A program made the translations under genes and the position numbers. This document shows positions 7,681 to 16,949 of a stretch of DNA of 64,000 nucleotides, piece by piece (position 1 is the stretch's first letter; each line of letters opens with the position of its first letter). The DNA comes from Ahrensia marina (lineage in GTDB: Bacteria > Pseudomonadota > Alphaproteobacteria > Rhizobiales > Rhizobiaceae). The notes beneath the pieces are model-generated. The model did no database searches and had not been told where the DNA came from. It saw only the letters and a list, made by a program, of their open reading frames with translations. The stretch is from assembly GCF_001293565.1 (NCBI RefSeq), contig NZ_JXMU01000007.1, positions 1 through 64,000 on the forward strand, written 5' to 3'.

Positions 7681-7707
7681 GGACCGGCATTTATGTCTGG
7701 CCCTTAC
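7677..7707. terminator. Hairpin between convergent genes
   Basis: GTAAGG and CCTTAC form an outer stem and CCGG pairs with CTGG inside, with one mismatch. It begins inside the stop codon of the gene ending at 7680 and faces proB, which ends at 7753. No T-run follows on the plus strand, so terminator function is only likely. Confidence 0.4.
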
Positions 7708-7752
7708 CTGCTGCCGTCAAGATGACGCTTCTTCTAATTGGCGCATCGTAAT

Positions 7753-8913
7753 TTATACCGGAACCACTATTCTCGGGTCATGTTCCGGCGCATCAAGCGG
7801 CAGATGGTTTTCTTCAAGAATTAAGATATTATCCGCGGCGATAATATCGCTCTTGGTTTTATAGCCGATAACATCTTCAACAGGCATATCGATGTGACGG
7901 GCCATCAACATTGTTTCCTCGGAGGAAAAGTTCGTCAGGCCGCGGGCGACTTCTGTGCCTTCTTCATCATAGACGTGGAGCACATCGCCTTTGGTAAATT
8001 CGCCCTGAATTGAAATGACGTCGTTTCTGCTAATGCCGCACTCGCCGGCAGCAAGCAATGCGGCCACTTCTTTTGAAACGACCAGTGTGCCGGATACTTG
8101 CAGCCGGTTGCTAAGCCAGACTTTAAGAGGCGTTGCGGTTTCGCCGGTGACAAGGCAGCGGGTATAGCGGCGTTCGTTTTTCAAAACAGATGAAATCGGG
8201 CGCTCGATGATGCCGTCTGCAATAATTGTTTCTACGCCCGCATGTTGAGCCATACTGGCCGCTTGCATTTTGGTCAGCATACCGCCGCTACCCAAAGCAC
8301 TGATGCCTGTGGTTGATTCCAGATGCTGGCTGACATCTTCCACTTCTGCAATGAATTGTGCATCCGGATCAGAAGGATCGCGATCGTAAAGCCCTTCAAC
8401 ACTGGTCAGAATAATTAATAAATCGGCTTCAATCATCTGGGCAATTTTTGCAGACAGGCGGTCATTGTCGCCAACGCGAAGATCATGCGTGGCGATGGAA
8501 TCATTTTCGTTGACGATAGGCATTATACTGCTTTCAAGCAGACGCACCATGGTGTTCTTAATGTTCAAAAACCGTCTGCGTTCCTCCATGTCACCTGCCG
8601 TTACCAACATTTGGGCAACGTCCATGTCGTGCTCTGAGGCGACCTGCCGATAGGCGTTCATCAATAATGGCTGCCCGCATGCAGCGGCCGCCTGCTTGTC
8701 GGTGATGCCTGCATCTTCGGGGCGTTTGCCGATCATGTTCAGTCCCAAGGCGACAGAACCGGACGATGTTAAGATGATGTCATGGCCCTCTTTTTGTAAC
8801 TGCGCAAGATCGCTCATCATGCCATTCATAAAGGCATATCGCAGGGTAAGTTTGTCGCTGTTGGCCAGCAGACTTGACCCGATCTTGACAACAATTTTTT
8901 TCTTCTTTGGCAC
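7753..8913 (-). CDS. proB: Glutamate 5-kinase
   Basis: 386 residues from a GTG start with GGAGG 5 bases ahead. It phosphorylates glutamate as the first step of proline synthesis in the cytoplasm. The amino acid kinase domain (residues ~1-260) shows VVKIGSSLL, LTSSGSVALG, the substrate region IVNENDSIAT, GDNDRLSAK and GSGGMLTKMQAA. Residues ~285-370 form the C-terminal PUA domain (GTLVVSKEVAALL, GDVLHVYDEEG). Length fits the two-domain type. Neither proA nor obg is nearby, unlike the common alphaproteobacterial arrangement, so this could be a separately regulated second copy or simply a relocated gene. A TCGATAGATATCGA dyad lies at 8967-8980 in its upstream region. Confidence 0.93.
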   Translation of the reverse strand: MPKKKKIVVKIGSSLLANSDKLTLRYAFMNGMMSDLAQLQKEGHDIILTSSGSVALGLNMIGKRPEDAGITDKQAAAACGQPLLMNAYRQVASEHDMDVAQMLVTAGDMEERRRFLNIKNTMVRLLESSIMPIVNENDSIATHDLRVGDNDRLSAKIAQMIEADLLIILTSVEGLYDRDPSDPDAQFIAEVEDVSQHLESTTGISALGSGGMLTKMQAASMAQHAGVETIIADGIIERPISSVLKNERRYTRCLVTGETATPLKVWLSNRLQVSGTLVVSKEVAALLAAGECGISRNDVISIQGEFTKGDVLHVYDEEGTEVARGLTNFSSEETMLMARHIDMPVEDVIGYKTKSDIIAADNILILEENHLPLDAPEHDPRIVVPV

Positions 8914-9145
8914 AATGACCTCCGGTAATATTTTGATTTACGGGCAAATTATGTGAACGCTTTGTGTCGATAGATATCGAATTGTAACAATGCCCTTTAT
9001 GCGGTTCGCTGGTGTATAACACGCACCCGGCGTGTAATTGCAAGCTGCTGCGCGTTGTACCAAAGGCAAATGCGCGGTTGCTTGAGCAAGGTGTAAACTT
9101 GTCAGCCTCGCCGGAGCGAACTTAAAGCGCTCATTTGTGATGCCT

Positions 9146-10159
9146 TTATGGCGCTGGTTGGTTTGATATGGCGTTTATGTCTTTCATTGCATCTGCGGCA
9201 ATTTCAAACGAACGGATGCGGGCTTGATGATCATGTATCATGCCTGTCAACATTAGCTCATCGGGTTGGTGTTTCTCGATGATTGCTTGCAGTTCCCGCT
9301 TTACAGTTTCAGGCGAGCCGGTCGCAGATAAAGATAAAGCTTGCTCAACCTGCATTAGAACGGCGTCAGAAATTTCGGTATCGATATCATCGAGCGGGCG
9401 CGGAAGCTTGCCGGCTTTGCCGGAGCGAAGCCGGGCAAAAGCGATCAATTGCGACGAGCGCAGGAACATTGCTTCTTCGTCAGTTTCCGCGCCACACACA
9501 CCTGCGGCTATCATGGCATATGGTTTTTGCAAATATTCCGAAGGCTGAAAATTGTTGCGATAGATGGCCAATGCCTGTTCCAGCATGGCAGGTGCAAAAT
9601 GGGATGCAAAAGCGTAAGGCAGTCCCAAATAGGCCGCCAATTGAGCACCGAACAAGCTCGAGCCAAGTATCCAAACGGGAACTTTCGTACCCGCTCCGGG
9701 AATGGCGCGAACGCGTGCGTCTTCAGGCGGGTTGTCAAAATAGCTGATCAATTCCTGCACATCTTGAGGAAATGTGTCTTCAGGTGCCATGTGCCGCCGA
9801 AGCGCGCGGGCGGTCGCCATATCAGTCCCCGGTGCGCGTCCGAGCCCGAGATCAATCCGGTCAGGATAAAGCGTTGCAAGGGTGCCAAATTGTTCAGCCA
9901 CCATCAGCGGCGCATGATTGGGCAGCATGATGCCGCCGGCACCAATGCGCATGGTTTTGGTTGCTGCGGCCACATGGCCGATAACAACTGCTGTAGCAGC
10001 GCTGGCAATGCCCGGCATATTGTGATGTTCAGCCAGCCAGTAACGATGATAGCCGAACCGCTCGGCGGCGCGCGCCAAATCAATGGTATTGGCCAGCGCA
10101 TCGGCGGCGGTATGGCCTTCTGAAATAGGCGCAAGATCAAGAAGTGAAAAACGTTGCAT
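9146..10159 (-). CDS. Luciferase-like (LLM) flavin-dependent oxidoreductase
   Basis: 337 residues. A bacterial-luciferase-type TIM barrel that would use reduced FMN; the substrate is unknown. Hallmarks are [12 protein letters not shown] at the start, [15 protein letters not shown] (the conserved AEHH motif), the strand [25 protein letters not shown] and [27 protein letters not shown]. It matches the MsnO8/YhbW-like subgroup of the family. It is transcribed away from the BASS transporter gene across a 204-base spacer and stands alone on its strand before proB, 232 bases downstream. Confidence 0.88.
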   Translation of the reverse strand: MQRFSLLDLAPISEGHTAADALANTIDLARAAERFGYHRYWLAEHHNMPGIASAATAVVIGHVAAATKTMRIGAGGIMLPNHAPLMVAEQFGTLATLYPDRIDLGLGRAPGTDMATARALRRHMAPEDTFPQDVQELISYFDNPPEDARVRAIPGAGTKVPVWILGSSLFGAQLAAYLGLPYAFASHFAPAMLEQALAIYRNNFQPSEYLQKPYAMIAAGVCGAETDEEAMFLRSSQLIAFARLRSGKAGKLPRPLDDIDTEISDAVLMQVEQALSLSATGSPETVKRELQAIIEKHQPDELMLTGMIHDHQARIRSFEIAADAMKDINAISNQPAP

Positions 10160-10363
10160 AGAGGCTCTCTTTTGCTCTTAGCTATGAAGCGCAAGCGCCC
10201 GTTTCAAGCACGCCCTGCAACGTTCGCGATAACCGAGTTGGCATATTTGATGGGGACGGCGATGATGTTTCCACAGCTACAAATTTCTAGTTTGTGAAAA
10301 ACAGAAGTCATATCCATAATGGTCTTCCGCCGCATTTATGAGGCGGAATGCTGGGAGGCTTAT

Positions 10364-11224
10364 ATGGATATTCTTGTTTCGGTGGTGCTGCCTTTAGGTT
10401 TGGCATTTATCATGTTCTCGCTCGGTGTCGGCTTGACCGTTGATGATTTTGTCCGCGTTGGTAAGCAGCCAATTGCGTTTCTGGTTGGTGCATTTAACCA
10501 GATTGTTTTGCTGCCGATTGCGACATATTTTCTCGTCATCGGCTTCGGGATAAGCGGCGAAATTGCCGTCGGCTTTATGATACTTGCGGCCTGTCCCGGC
10601 GGCGTTACAAGCAATATCATTACGCGTATGGCCAAAGGTGATGTGGCATTGTCAGTTTCGCTTACGGCGGTGATCAGCCTTGCGAGCATGATTACTGTAC
10701 CGGTCATCCTCGGTATTGCGCTTAACCGGTTCATGGGCGAAAGCGCACCGCAGATCAATATCGTGTTTGCGGCCATGACAGTGTTCGCCTTGACAGTCGT
10801 TCCAATCGTGATCGGCATGATGCTTAAATCAAAATTTCCCGCCGCTATGATGCGCAGCGAACCTGTGTTGTCAAAAATCGCGATTGCCTTATTTGTGATT
10901 ATTATCGCTGCTGCGATTGCGGCCAATTGGACGCTGTTTGTTGAAAATGCGCAATTGCTGGGCCCTGCGCTGGTTACATTACTGATGGTATTAACAGCTC
11001 TTGGATATTTCGTGCCCCGGCTACTTGGGCGAAGCCGCCACGAAGCCAAAACCGTTTCCATCGAGACAGGCGTTCAAAATGGCACTTTGGGTATTGCCAT
11101 TGCGGCGATCATTGTTGGTGGTGGTTCAGGTTTTAGCCCTTATGCATTACCTTCGGCCGTTTATGGCATCGCGATGTATCTGATTATTCTGCCTGTTATT
11201 TTTGTTTATCGGCGCATGGACTAA
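10364..11224 (+). CDS. Bile acid:sodium symporter (BASS) family transporter
   Basis: 286 residues from the ATG at 10364, with GGGAGG 5 bases before it; an upstream start at 10319 would add a polar, non-family leader. About nine hydrophobic segments cover the protein. The family motif around ACPGGVTSNIITRMAKGDVALSV and the second ETGVQNGTLGIAIA repeat place it in the BASS family, whose members carry bile acids, pyruvate, pantothenate or other organic anions with Na+. The next gene starts 20 bases later, so the substrate may be what the flavoprotein acts on. A hairpin TTCCGCC/GGCGGAA (10325-10348) lies just before the ribosome site. Confidence 0.85.
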   Translation: MDILVSVVLPLGLAFIMFSLGVGLTVDDFVRVGKQPIAFLVGAFNQIVLLPIATYFLVIGFGISGEIAVGFMILAACPGGVTSNIITRMAKGDVALSVSLTAVISLASMITVPVILGIALNRFMGESAPQINIVFAAMTVFALTVVPIVIGMMLKSKFPAAMMRSEPVLSKIAIALFVIIIAAAIAANWTLFVENAQLLGPALVTLLMVLTALGYFVPRLLGRSRHEAKTVSIETGVQNGTLGIAIAAIIVGGGSGFSPYALPSAVYGIAMYLIILPVIFVYRRMD

Positions 11225-11244
11225 CGCGTTTGGGAGGCTGCTCA

Positions 11245-12900
11245 ATGGAACATTCAGATGCCATAATTGTCGGAGCAGGGCTGGCTGGCCTTGTCGCCGC
11301 CGCAGAGTTGGCCGACCGCGGTAAATCTGTGACCATCATTGATCAGGAGCCGGAAAACTTTATCGGCGGTCAGGCTTTTTGGTCGCTGGGTGGTTTGATG
11401 CTCATTGACACGCCTGAACAGCGACGCATGGGCATCAAAGACAGCCGTGAACTGGCCATGCAGGATTGGCTTGGCTCTGCCCAGTTTGACCGCCCAGAAG
11501 ATTATTGGCCGAAAAAATGGGCAGAGGCCTATGTCGATTTTGCTGCCGGTGAAATGCGTCCTTGGTTGCATGCGATGGGTATGCGTTGGTTTCCGATTGT
11601 CGGGTGGGCCGAGCGCGGTGGTGGATTTGCCACAGGCCACGGCAATTCGGTGCCGCGCTTTCATTTAACTTGGGGTGTTGGACCGGGCACACAGGAGCCA
11701 TTTGAACGGCGTGTGCGTGAACACGAAAAGGCAGGTCGCATAACGATGAAATTTCGTCATCGTTGCTCAAATATCATTATGGAGAACGGTGTGGTAAAAG
11801 GCGTTGCCGGTGAAATTCTGGCTCCTGATGAAAGTTCGCGCGGTGAGGCGACAAACCGGGATGTCATCGCGGATTTCGAGCTGCGTGCGGCATCAATTAT
11901 TGTGACATCGGGCGGTATAGGCGGCAACGCCGAGCTCGTGCGTCAGTCGTGGCCAACAGATAGACTTGGCCCAGCACCAACCAATATGTTGTGCGGCGTA
12001 CCTGCTCATGTTGACGGGCGCATGATTGGTATAAGCCAAGAAGCCGGCGGTCACCTGATCAACAATGACCGCATGTGGCACTATACCGAGGGCGTGAAAA
12101 ACTGGAACCCGATTTGGCCCAATCACGGCATACGTATTTTGCCCGGACCATCATCAATGTGGTTTGATGCGGAAGGCAATCGTTTTGCACCGCCGGCTTT
12201 GCCTGGATTTGATAGTCTTGGCACACTCAAAGCAATTCTGGATACGGGCTATGATTATTCATGGTTCATCACCACGCAAAAGATTATCAAAAAAGAATTC
12301 GCCCTTTCCGGTTCTGAGCAAAATCCTGACTTTGAACAAAAAAGCTGGAAAGAGGTGCTCAAGCAACGCATTTTGAACAAGAAAGCGACGCCGCCGGTGG
12401 AGGCTTTTAAAGAGCATGGCGAGAATTTTGTTGTCGCTGAAACCCTGGCCGAACTGGTCGCCAAAATGAATGAGCTGGAAGGCAATGAACTTCTTGCACT
12501 GGGTAAGATTGAGGCGGAAATCAAAGCGCGTGACGGACAGATCGATAATGGTTTTAGCAAGGATGCACAGATCATGGCGATCCATGCGGCGCGCAAATAT
12601 CGTGGCGACAGATTTCAGCGCACGGCAAAACCCCATAAAATCCTTGATCCGCAAAATGGGCCACTTATCGGCGTAAAGCTGAACATCATTACACGCAAAA
12701 CATTGGGCGGGTTGAAGACGGATCTGAACAGTCAGATGCTAAACGAGAATGGCGAGCCAATCCCCGGCCTGTTTGCGGCAGGCGAAGTCGCCGGTTTTGG
12801 CGGTGGCGGTTACCACGGCTATAATGCGCTGGAAGGCACATTTCTGGGCGGCTGTATTTTTTCAGGCAGACAAGCTGGGAGGTCGGATACGATTGCTTGA
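11245..12900 (+). CDS. FAD-binding dehydrogenase, 3-ketosteroid-dehydrogenase-like
   Basis: 551 residues from the ATG at 11245 (GGGAGG 7 bases before). It belongs to the fumarate reductase/3-ketosteroid Delta1-dehydrogenase flavoprotein superfamily. The N-terminal dinucleotide fold is GAGLAGLVAAAELADRG (from residue ~11), the second FAD contact is GGQAFWSLGG, and the C-terminal FAD site is GLFAAGEVAGFGGGGYHGYNALEG. The central FrdA-like cap carries TSGGIGGNAELV. There is no signal peptide, so it is cytoplasmic. Its substrate is unknown; pairing with a BASS transporter hints at a steroid-like or other organic anion. Its stop codon abuts that of the convergent VOC gene. Confidence 0.82.
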   Translation: MEHSDAIIVGAGLAGLVAAAELADRGKSVTIIDQEPENFIGGQAFWSLGGLMLIDTPEQRRMGIKDSRELAMQDWLGSAQFDRPEDYWPKKWAEAYVDFAAGEMRPWLHAMGMRWFPIVGWAERGGGFATGHGNSVPRFHLTWGVGPGTQEPFERRVREHEKAGRITMKFRHRCSNIIMENGVVKGVAGEILAPDESSRGEATNRDVIADFELRAASIIVTSGGIGGNAELVRQSWPTDRLGPAPTNMLCGVPAHVDGRMIGISQEAGGHLINNDRMWHYTEGVKNWNPIWPNHGIRILPGPSSMWFDAEGNRFAPPALPGFDSLGTLKAILDTGYDYSWFITTQKIIKKEFALSGSEQNPDFEQKSWKEVLKQRILNKKATPPVEAFKEHGENFVVAETLAELVAKMNELEGNELLALGKIEAEIKARDGQIDNGFSKDAQIMAIHAARKYRGDRFQRTAKPHKILDPQNGPLIGVKLNIITRKTLGGLKTDLNSQMLNENGEPIPGLFAAGEVAGFGGGGYHGYNALEGTFLGGCIFSGRQAGRSDTIA

Positions 12901-13287
12901 TTAAACGTCTTCGTCTGTGCGAAAATCAACATGTATGTGATTGCCATCGGGATCGTATATATTGATCTGCACAATGTTGAATTCTGCCAACTCGCCCCGC
13001 CGATACTCGACGCCGTGTGATTTGAGTTTTTCCTCAAAGGCGATAAGCCCCGTTGCGCTCAAGGCAAAATGTTCAAGTTTGAGCAAGCTTTCTGAACCTG
13101 CACCAGCATCATTTTCGACACCGATTAAATGCACAACAGCGTTTTCGCCCGCATAGATCCATGCGCCGGGGAAGGGGAAGTTGGGCCTCGGACCGCTTGT
13201 CATGCCCAGCACATCGCAATACCATTTCACCATCACATCAAGCTGGGTGGTGCGAATGTTAACATGGTCGAGTTTCGTGATTTGCAT
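12901..13287 (-). CDS. VOC (glyoxalase/dioxygenase) superfamily protein
   Basis: 128 residues, the length of a single VOC unit made of two beta-alpha-beta3 modules. It opens LDHVNIRTTQLDVMVKWYCDVLGM and closes with VQINIYDPDGNHIHVDF, the usual metal-binding pattern with His in LDHVNI, His in LEHFAL and an acidic residue near the end. Such proteins isomerise, cleave or bind small substrates; the role here is unknown. It begins 25 bases after the ABC ATPase gene on the same strand and could be the last gene of that operon. It meets the flavoprotein gene end to end with no spacer. Confidence 0.82.
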   Translation of the reverse strand: MQITKLDHVNIRTTQLDVMVKWYCDVLGMTSGPRPNFPFPGAWIYAGENAVVHLIGVENDAGAGSESLLKLEHFALSATGLIAFEEKLKSHGVEYRRGELAEFNIVQINIYDPDGNHIHVDFRTDEDV

Positions 13288-13312
13288 ATGTCGTTCTTTC
13301 AGGCTGAAGATT

Positions 13313-14047
13313 CTACTTGTTTATACGTCGCAGGAAACTTTTGAGACGCTCATCTTTGGGCGCGCCAAATAATTCGTCCGGCGGTGCACTCTCCACAATA
13401 CGCCCTTCATCCATAAACACCACACGATCAGCAATTTCTTTTGCAAACTGCATTTCATGTGTCACGATAAGCATGGTTTGTTTGCGTTCGGCAACGCGGC
13501 GCATCAAGTCAAGCACTTCGCTAACCCATTCAGGGTCAAGTGCGGAGGTCGGCTCATCGAACAGCATTAAATCTGATTGCAATGCCATAGCACGGCCGAT
13601 ACCGACACGCTGTTGCTGCCCGCCTGAAAGAGAGGTCGGATAGCTATCTGCTTTATCTGAAAGCCCGGTTTCTGCCAGCACTGACAGCGCACGTTGCTCC
13701 GCTTCTGCTTCTGGTATTTTCTGCACTGTCACCAGTGCTTCCATGATATTTTCTTTTGCGGTTTTATTGGCAAACAGCGCATAGTTTTGAAACACGAAGG
13801 CCGTACTGCGTTGTAGGGAAAGTATATCTGCTTTCGTCGCTTTCTCAGCATTTACATGAAGATCACCTATGCGGATTTGACCGCTTTGCGGCCGGTCGAG
13901 AAAGTTCAGACAGCGCAGTAAGGTGGACTTGCCGGTGCCGGACGGACCGATGATCACAACGCGTTCGCCATCTGCGATATCCAGATCAATAGCGTTCAGC
14001 ACCGTTGTTGCATCAAACCGTTTTGTCAGTCCGCGAATGCTAATCAT
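13313..14047 (-). CDS. Polar amino acid ABC transporter, ATP-binding protein
   Basis: 244 residues, GlnQ/HisP type. Walker A is GPSGTGKST (residue ~34), the Q-loop is FVFQNYALF, the signature LSGGQQQRVGIGRAM and Walker B LMLFDEPTSALD, with the H-loop His in IVTHEM. It powers uptake of a polar amino acid as a dimer on the inner face of the membrane. Its start overlaps the permease stop by four bases. The order binding protein, permease, ATPase matches the tcyJLN cystine importer of enterics, but the substrate cannot be read from the sequence. Confidence 0.92.
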   Translation of the reverse strand: MISIRGLTKRFDATTVLNAIDLDIADGERVVIIGPSGTGKSTLLRCLNFLDRPQSGQIRIGDLHVNAEKATKADILSLQRSTAFVFQNYALFANKTAKENIMEALVTVQKIPEAEAEQRALSVLAETGLSDKADSYPTSLSGGQQQRVGIGRAMALQSDLMLFDEPTSALDPEWVSEVLDLMRRVAERKQTMLIVTHEMQFAKEIADRVVFMDEGRIVESAPPDELFGAPKDERLKSFLRRINK

Positions 14048-14718
14048 CGTGCGTAAGCCTTGTTAAGTGAGGTCTCCAGCCGTTTCTGGCCCTGGCTCAA
14101 AATCTCAACCATGATCCAGTAGATCACGGCAACGACGAGGAAGGCTTCGAAATATAAAAAGCTGCTTGCAGCCTCTTTTTGCGCCGCACCCATCATTTCT
14201 GTTACGCCCAATGTAAATGCCAAAGAGGTACCTTTGATCATATCGATGAAATAATTGACCAAGGTAGGTGAAGCGACACGTGCTGCTTGCGGCAGGATAA
14301 TCCGGCGCATCATTTGGGCTTGGGTCATTCCCACCGAGTGCGCGGCTTCCCATTGGCTGCGGTCGACGCCGGTAATGGCGGCACGAATACTCTCAGCCAT
14401 ATAGGCTGAAAAATGCAAGGTAAGGCCCAAAATTGCAGCCGTCACACCATTAATTTGTGTCAGAAATGACAAGACCTGCGGCAAGCCGTAATAAAACAAA
14501 AACAATTGCACCAGCAGAGGCGTGCCGCGAAAGAAGCTGATGAAAAATACCACGAACCAATCAAGGACCGGAACTTTAACCACGCGCTCGACAGCCAGTA
14601 GCACAGCCAGCGCGAGAGCTAGCACCATGCTGGCGGCAGCTATACCGATGGTAATGGGCACATAGCCCAAAATCACCGGTACCAGTTCGAGCATGTAGTA
14701 AAGGTCCAGTCCCTGCAT
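14044..14718 (-). CDS. Polar amino acid ABC transporter, permease
   Basis: 224 residues, HisM/GlnP type with about five membrane segments. The EAA loop that touches the ATPase is EAAHSVGMTQAQMMRRIILPQA, with AARVASP and NYFIDMIKGTSLA following, as in the His/Glu/Gln permease family. Only one permease gene is present, so it probably forms a homodimer. It lies 7 bases after the binding-protein gene. Confidence 0.92.
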   Translation of the reverse strand: MQGLDLYYMLELVPVILGYVPITIGIAAASMVLALALAVLLAVERVVKVPVLDWFVVFFISFFRGTPLLVQLFLFYYGLPQVLSFLTQINGVTAAILGLTLHFSAYMAESIRAAITGVDRSQWEAAHSVGMTQAQMMRRIILPQAARVASPTLVNYFIDMIKGTSLAFTLGVTEMMGAAQKEAASSFLYFEAFLVVAVIYWIMVEILSQGQKRLETSLNKAYAR

Positions 14719-14725
14719 TATTCAA

Positions 14726-15490
14726 TCACTCTTCGAGGCGTGTAATGTCCGTGCCGAACCATTTCATCGAAATTTCGGTCAATGTGCCATTATCACGCAA
14801 AGTTGTCAGTGCTGCATCAACTTTATCGTGAAACTCTTTGCCTTGTTCTGTTCTGGTAAATGGCAAAGCATTACGCAGTTCGGAAAATGGCTTGCCTGAG
14901 AGTTCCAGTGGCAACGGACTTTCCTTGATGAGCTGCGCGGAAGACACACGATCCATCACAAAAGCATCCACACGGCCAAGCGCAACGTCCTGCGCAATGT
15001 TGGATTCGTAGGTGCGAATATCGATCTCGTCTGCGTAGGGAAGCTCTTTAAGCAGTTCTTCAAAGTTGGAGCCAAGATTAACAGCGACCGATTTACCCCG
15101 TAAATCGTCAACACCGTTGATTGTGTCATTGCCACGTTTGACAACAACTTGCGCGCCATCAATCACATAGGCTTGACTGAATTCAAACTTTTCTTCGCGT
15201 TCCGGTGTAATCGTAATCTGGTTTGCAATTGTATCAATGCGGCCAACATCAAGAGCGCCGATCAGGCCGGAAAACGACATTGTTTCAAATTCGATCTCTA
15301 GGCCGGCTTCTTTGCCCACAGCGTTCATTACGTCCACTTCAAATCCTTGCAGTTCACCCTTTTGAACAAAGGTAAACGGGAAATACCCGCCAGACATACC
15401 AACGCGTAATGTTTTGGCTTCCTCGGCAATTGCAGACGTTGCCATAAAAGCGGCGATTGCAGCCGCTGCTCCAAGCTTCTTCAACATCAA
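14726..15490 (-). CDS. Polar amino acid ABC transporter, substrate-binding protein
   Basis: 254 residues with a signal peptide (residues 1-22, cleavage at AIAEEA). The mature chain is a type II periplasmic binding protein of family 3: LRVGMSGGYFPFTF, GFEVDVMNAVGKEAGL, then the hinge region GRIDTIANQITITPER with the carboxylate-binding Arg, and KSVAVNLGSNFEELL. The overall pattern resembles cystine- or glutamine-binding proteins. It is first in the operon. The 271-base spacer to kbl on the other strand holds both promoters; I see no clear operator in it. Confidence 0.92.
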   Translation of the reverse strand: MMLKKLGAAAAIAAFMATSAIAEEAKTLRVGMSGGYFPFTFVQKGELQGFEVDVMNAVGKEAGLEIEFETMSFSGLIGALDVGRIDTIANQITITPEREEKFEFSQAYVIDGAQVVVKRGNDTINGVDDLRGKSVAVNLGSNFEELLKELPYADEIDIRTYESNIAQDVALGRVDAFVMDRVSSAQLIKESPLPLELSGKPFSELRNALPFTRTEQGKEFHDKVDAALTTLRDNGTLTEISMKWFGTDITRLEE

Positions 15491-15761
15491 TTTATCCTTT
15501 ATTTTTCAGGGCTCCGCCCTGTTTATTGTTCGCGGCCGCATAGATTTTATGTAGCTGCCCCGAACATGGTTGTTACGGTAGAGCGCCATATAGGTATTCG
15601 CTGGGAGCCGTAAAACCAGCGCCAACAAGAAAATCCGATTACATGTTAGATATGCTCAAATGCATAGGTTGAACTAAAGTAACGCATATTTTTGCGCTAT
15701 ATTAAAAATTCAGTTTCGAACGAACATCCATTACGTTACTGGTCCGAAAACGGAGGTAGTT

Positions 15762-16949
15762 ATGACGCAAGCATTTCTAACGCACATCAATGAGACCCTT
15801 ACGCAAATTGATGCGGATGGCATGATGAAACATGAGCGGTTGATCACCTCGCCTCAAGGTGCCGAAATAAATGTCGGTGACAGGAAGGTCATCAATCTTT
15901 GCGCCAATAATTATCTGGGACTCGCCGACCATCCTGATCTGATCGCTGCTGCAAAAGCTGCTATGGACCCGAAAGGTTTCGGAATGGCTTCTGTCCGGTT
16001 CATTTGCGGCACACAGGATTTGCACCGGGAACTTGAAACGCAACTGGCGAAGTTTCTGAACCAAGATGACAGCATATTGTTTGCTGCCTGTTTTGACGCC
16101 AATGGCGGGCTGTTTGAACCGCTTTTAGGGCCGGAAGATGCGATCATTTCGGATGCGCTTAATCATGCTTCTATTATCGATGGCATTCGTTTGTGCAAAG
16201 CCAAGCGCTATCGCTATGCCAATTCTAATATGGATGATCTGGAGAAAAATCTGAAAGCTGCAAAAGCAGATGGTGCCCGCTTTATAATGATCGCGACCGA
16301 CGGTGTTTTCTCAATGGATGGATATTTGGCAAATCTGCCAGAGATCAAAAAGCTTGCTGAAAAATATGATGCACTGGTGATGGTTGACGATTGTCATGCA
16401 ACAGGTTTCATGGGACCGAAAGGTGCTGGAACGCCAGCGCATTTCGGTGTCGATATTGATATTGTAACTGGTACGCTTGGCAAGGCGCTCGGCGGAGCGG
16501 TTGGCGGATATATTGCAGGCCCTCAGCCGGTTATTGATCTATTGCGGCAGCGCTCACGCCCCTATTTGTTCTCCAACTCTTTGCCGCCAGCGATCGTAGC
16601 GGCAGGTATAGAAGCCTTGCGATTGGTACAAAATGGCGATGACCTTCGTGCACAGCTTTTTGAAAATGCCGCCTATTGGCGTTCCGGGCTTACACGCCTT
16701 GGGTTTGATCTTTTGCCGGGCGAACATCCGATTATTCCGGTGATGCTTGGCGATGCACAGCGGACGCAAGATATGGCAAGGCGCCTTTTTGATGAGGGCG
16801 TCTATGTCAGCGGTTTCTTCTTTCCTGTTGTTCCGCGCGAGCAGGCACGTATACGCACGCAGATGAACGCAGCGCTTACGCGCAATGATTTGGATCGGGC
16901 GCTTCATGCGTTTGAAATTGCCGGCAAAGCTATTGGGGCGCTGTCATGA
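15762..16949 (+). CDS. kbl: Glycine C-acetyltransferase (2-amino-3-ketobutyrate CoA ligase)
   Basis: 395 residues, GGAGG just before the ATG. A PLP enzyme of the alpha-oxoamine synthase family that cleaves 2-amino-3-oxobutyrate with CoA to glycine and acetyl-CoA. Visible features: [28 protein letters not shown], the [11 protein letters not shown] loop, the VDDCHATGF cofactor strand and the PLP lysine K241 in [10 protein letters not shown]. The length equals E. coli Kbl. The stop overlaps the tdh start (ATGA), so the two enzymes of threonine breakdown are made together, and the product of Tdh, which is unstable, is handed on. Confidence 0.96.
   Translation: MTQAFLTHINETLTQIDADGMMKHERLITSPQGAEINVGDRKVINLCANNYLGLADHPDLIAAAKAAMDPKGFGMASVRFICGTQDLHRELETQLAKFLNQDDSILFAACFDANGGLFEPLLGPEDAIISDALNHASIIDGIRLCKAKRYRYANSNMDDLEKNLKAAKADGARFIMIATDGVFSMDGYLANLPEIKKLAEKYDALVMVDDCHATGFMGPKGAGTPAHFGVDIDIVTGTLGKALGGAVGGYIAGPQPVIDLLRQRSRPYLFSNSLPPAIVAAGIEALRLVQNGDDLRAQLFENAAYWRSGLTRLGFDLLPGEHPIIPVMLGDAQRTQDMARRLFDEGVYVSGFFFPVVPREQARIRTQMNAALTRNDLDRALHAFEIAGKAIGALS

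Noticed and set aside
8967-8980. TCGATAGATATCGA upstream of proB as an operator
   Set aside because: A short dyad of this kind is expected often in A/T-rich spacer, and there is no second copy or regulator nearby.
9114-9133. GAGCG/CGCTC hairpin after the luciferase-like gene as a terminator
   Set aside because: The stem is only five bases with a nine-base loop and no T-run on the transcribed strand.
9449-10123. Open frame of 224 codons on the plus strand opposite the luciferase-like gene
   Set aside because: Shadow of the real gene; no start signal and no coherent secondary-structure pattern.
10360-11061. Long open frame of 233 codons on the minus strand opposite the BASS gene
   Set aside because: It is a codon-bias shadow of a strongly hydrophobic real gene. 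It has a low-complexity Ser/Thr/Ile composition, no ribosome site and no family features.
11230-12900. Calling the flavoprotein a definite 3-ketosteroid dehydrogenase or fumarate reductase
   Set aside because: The FAD motifs are shared by the whole superfamily, and I cannot confirm the catalytic residues of either enzyme.
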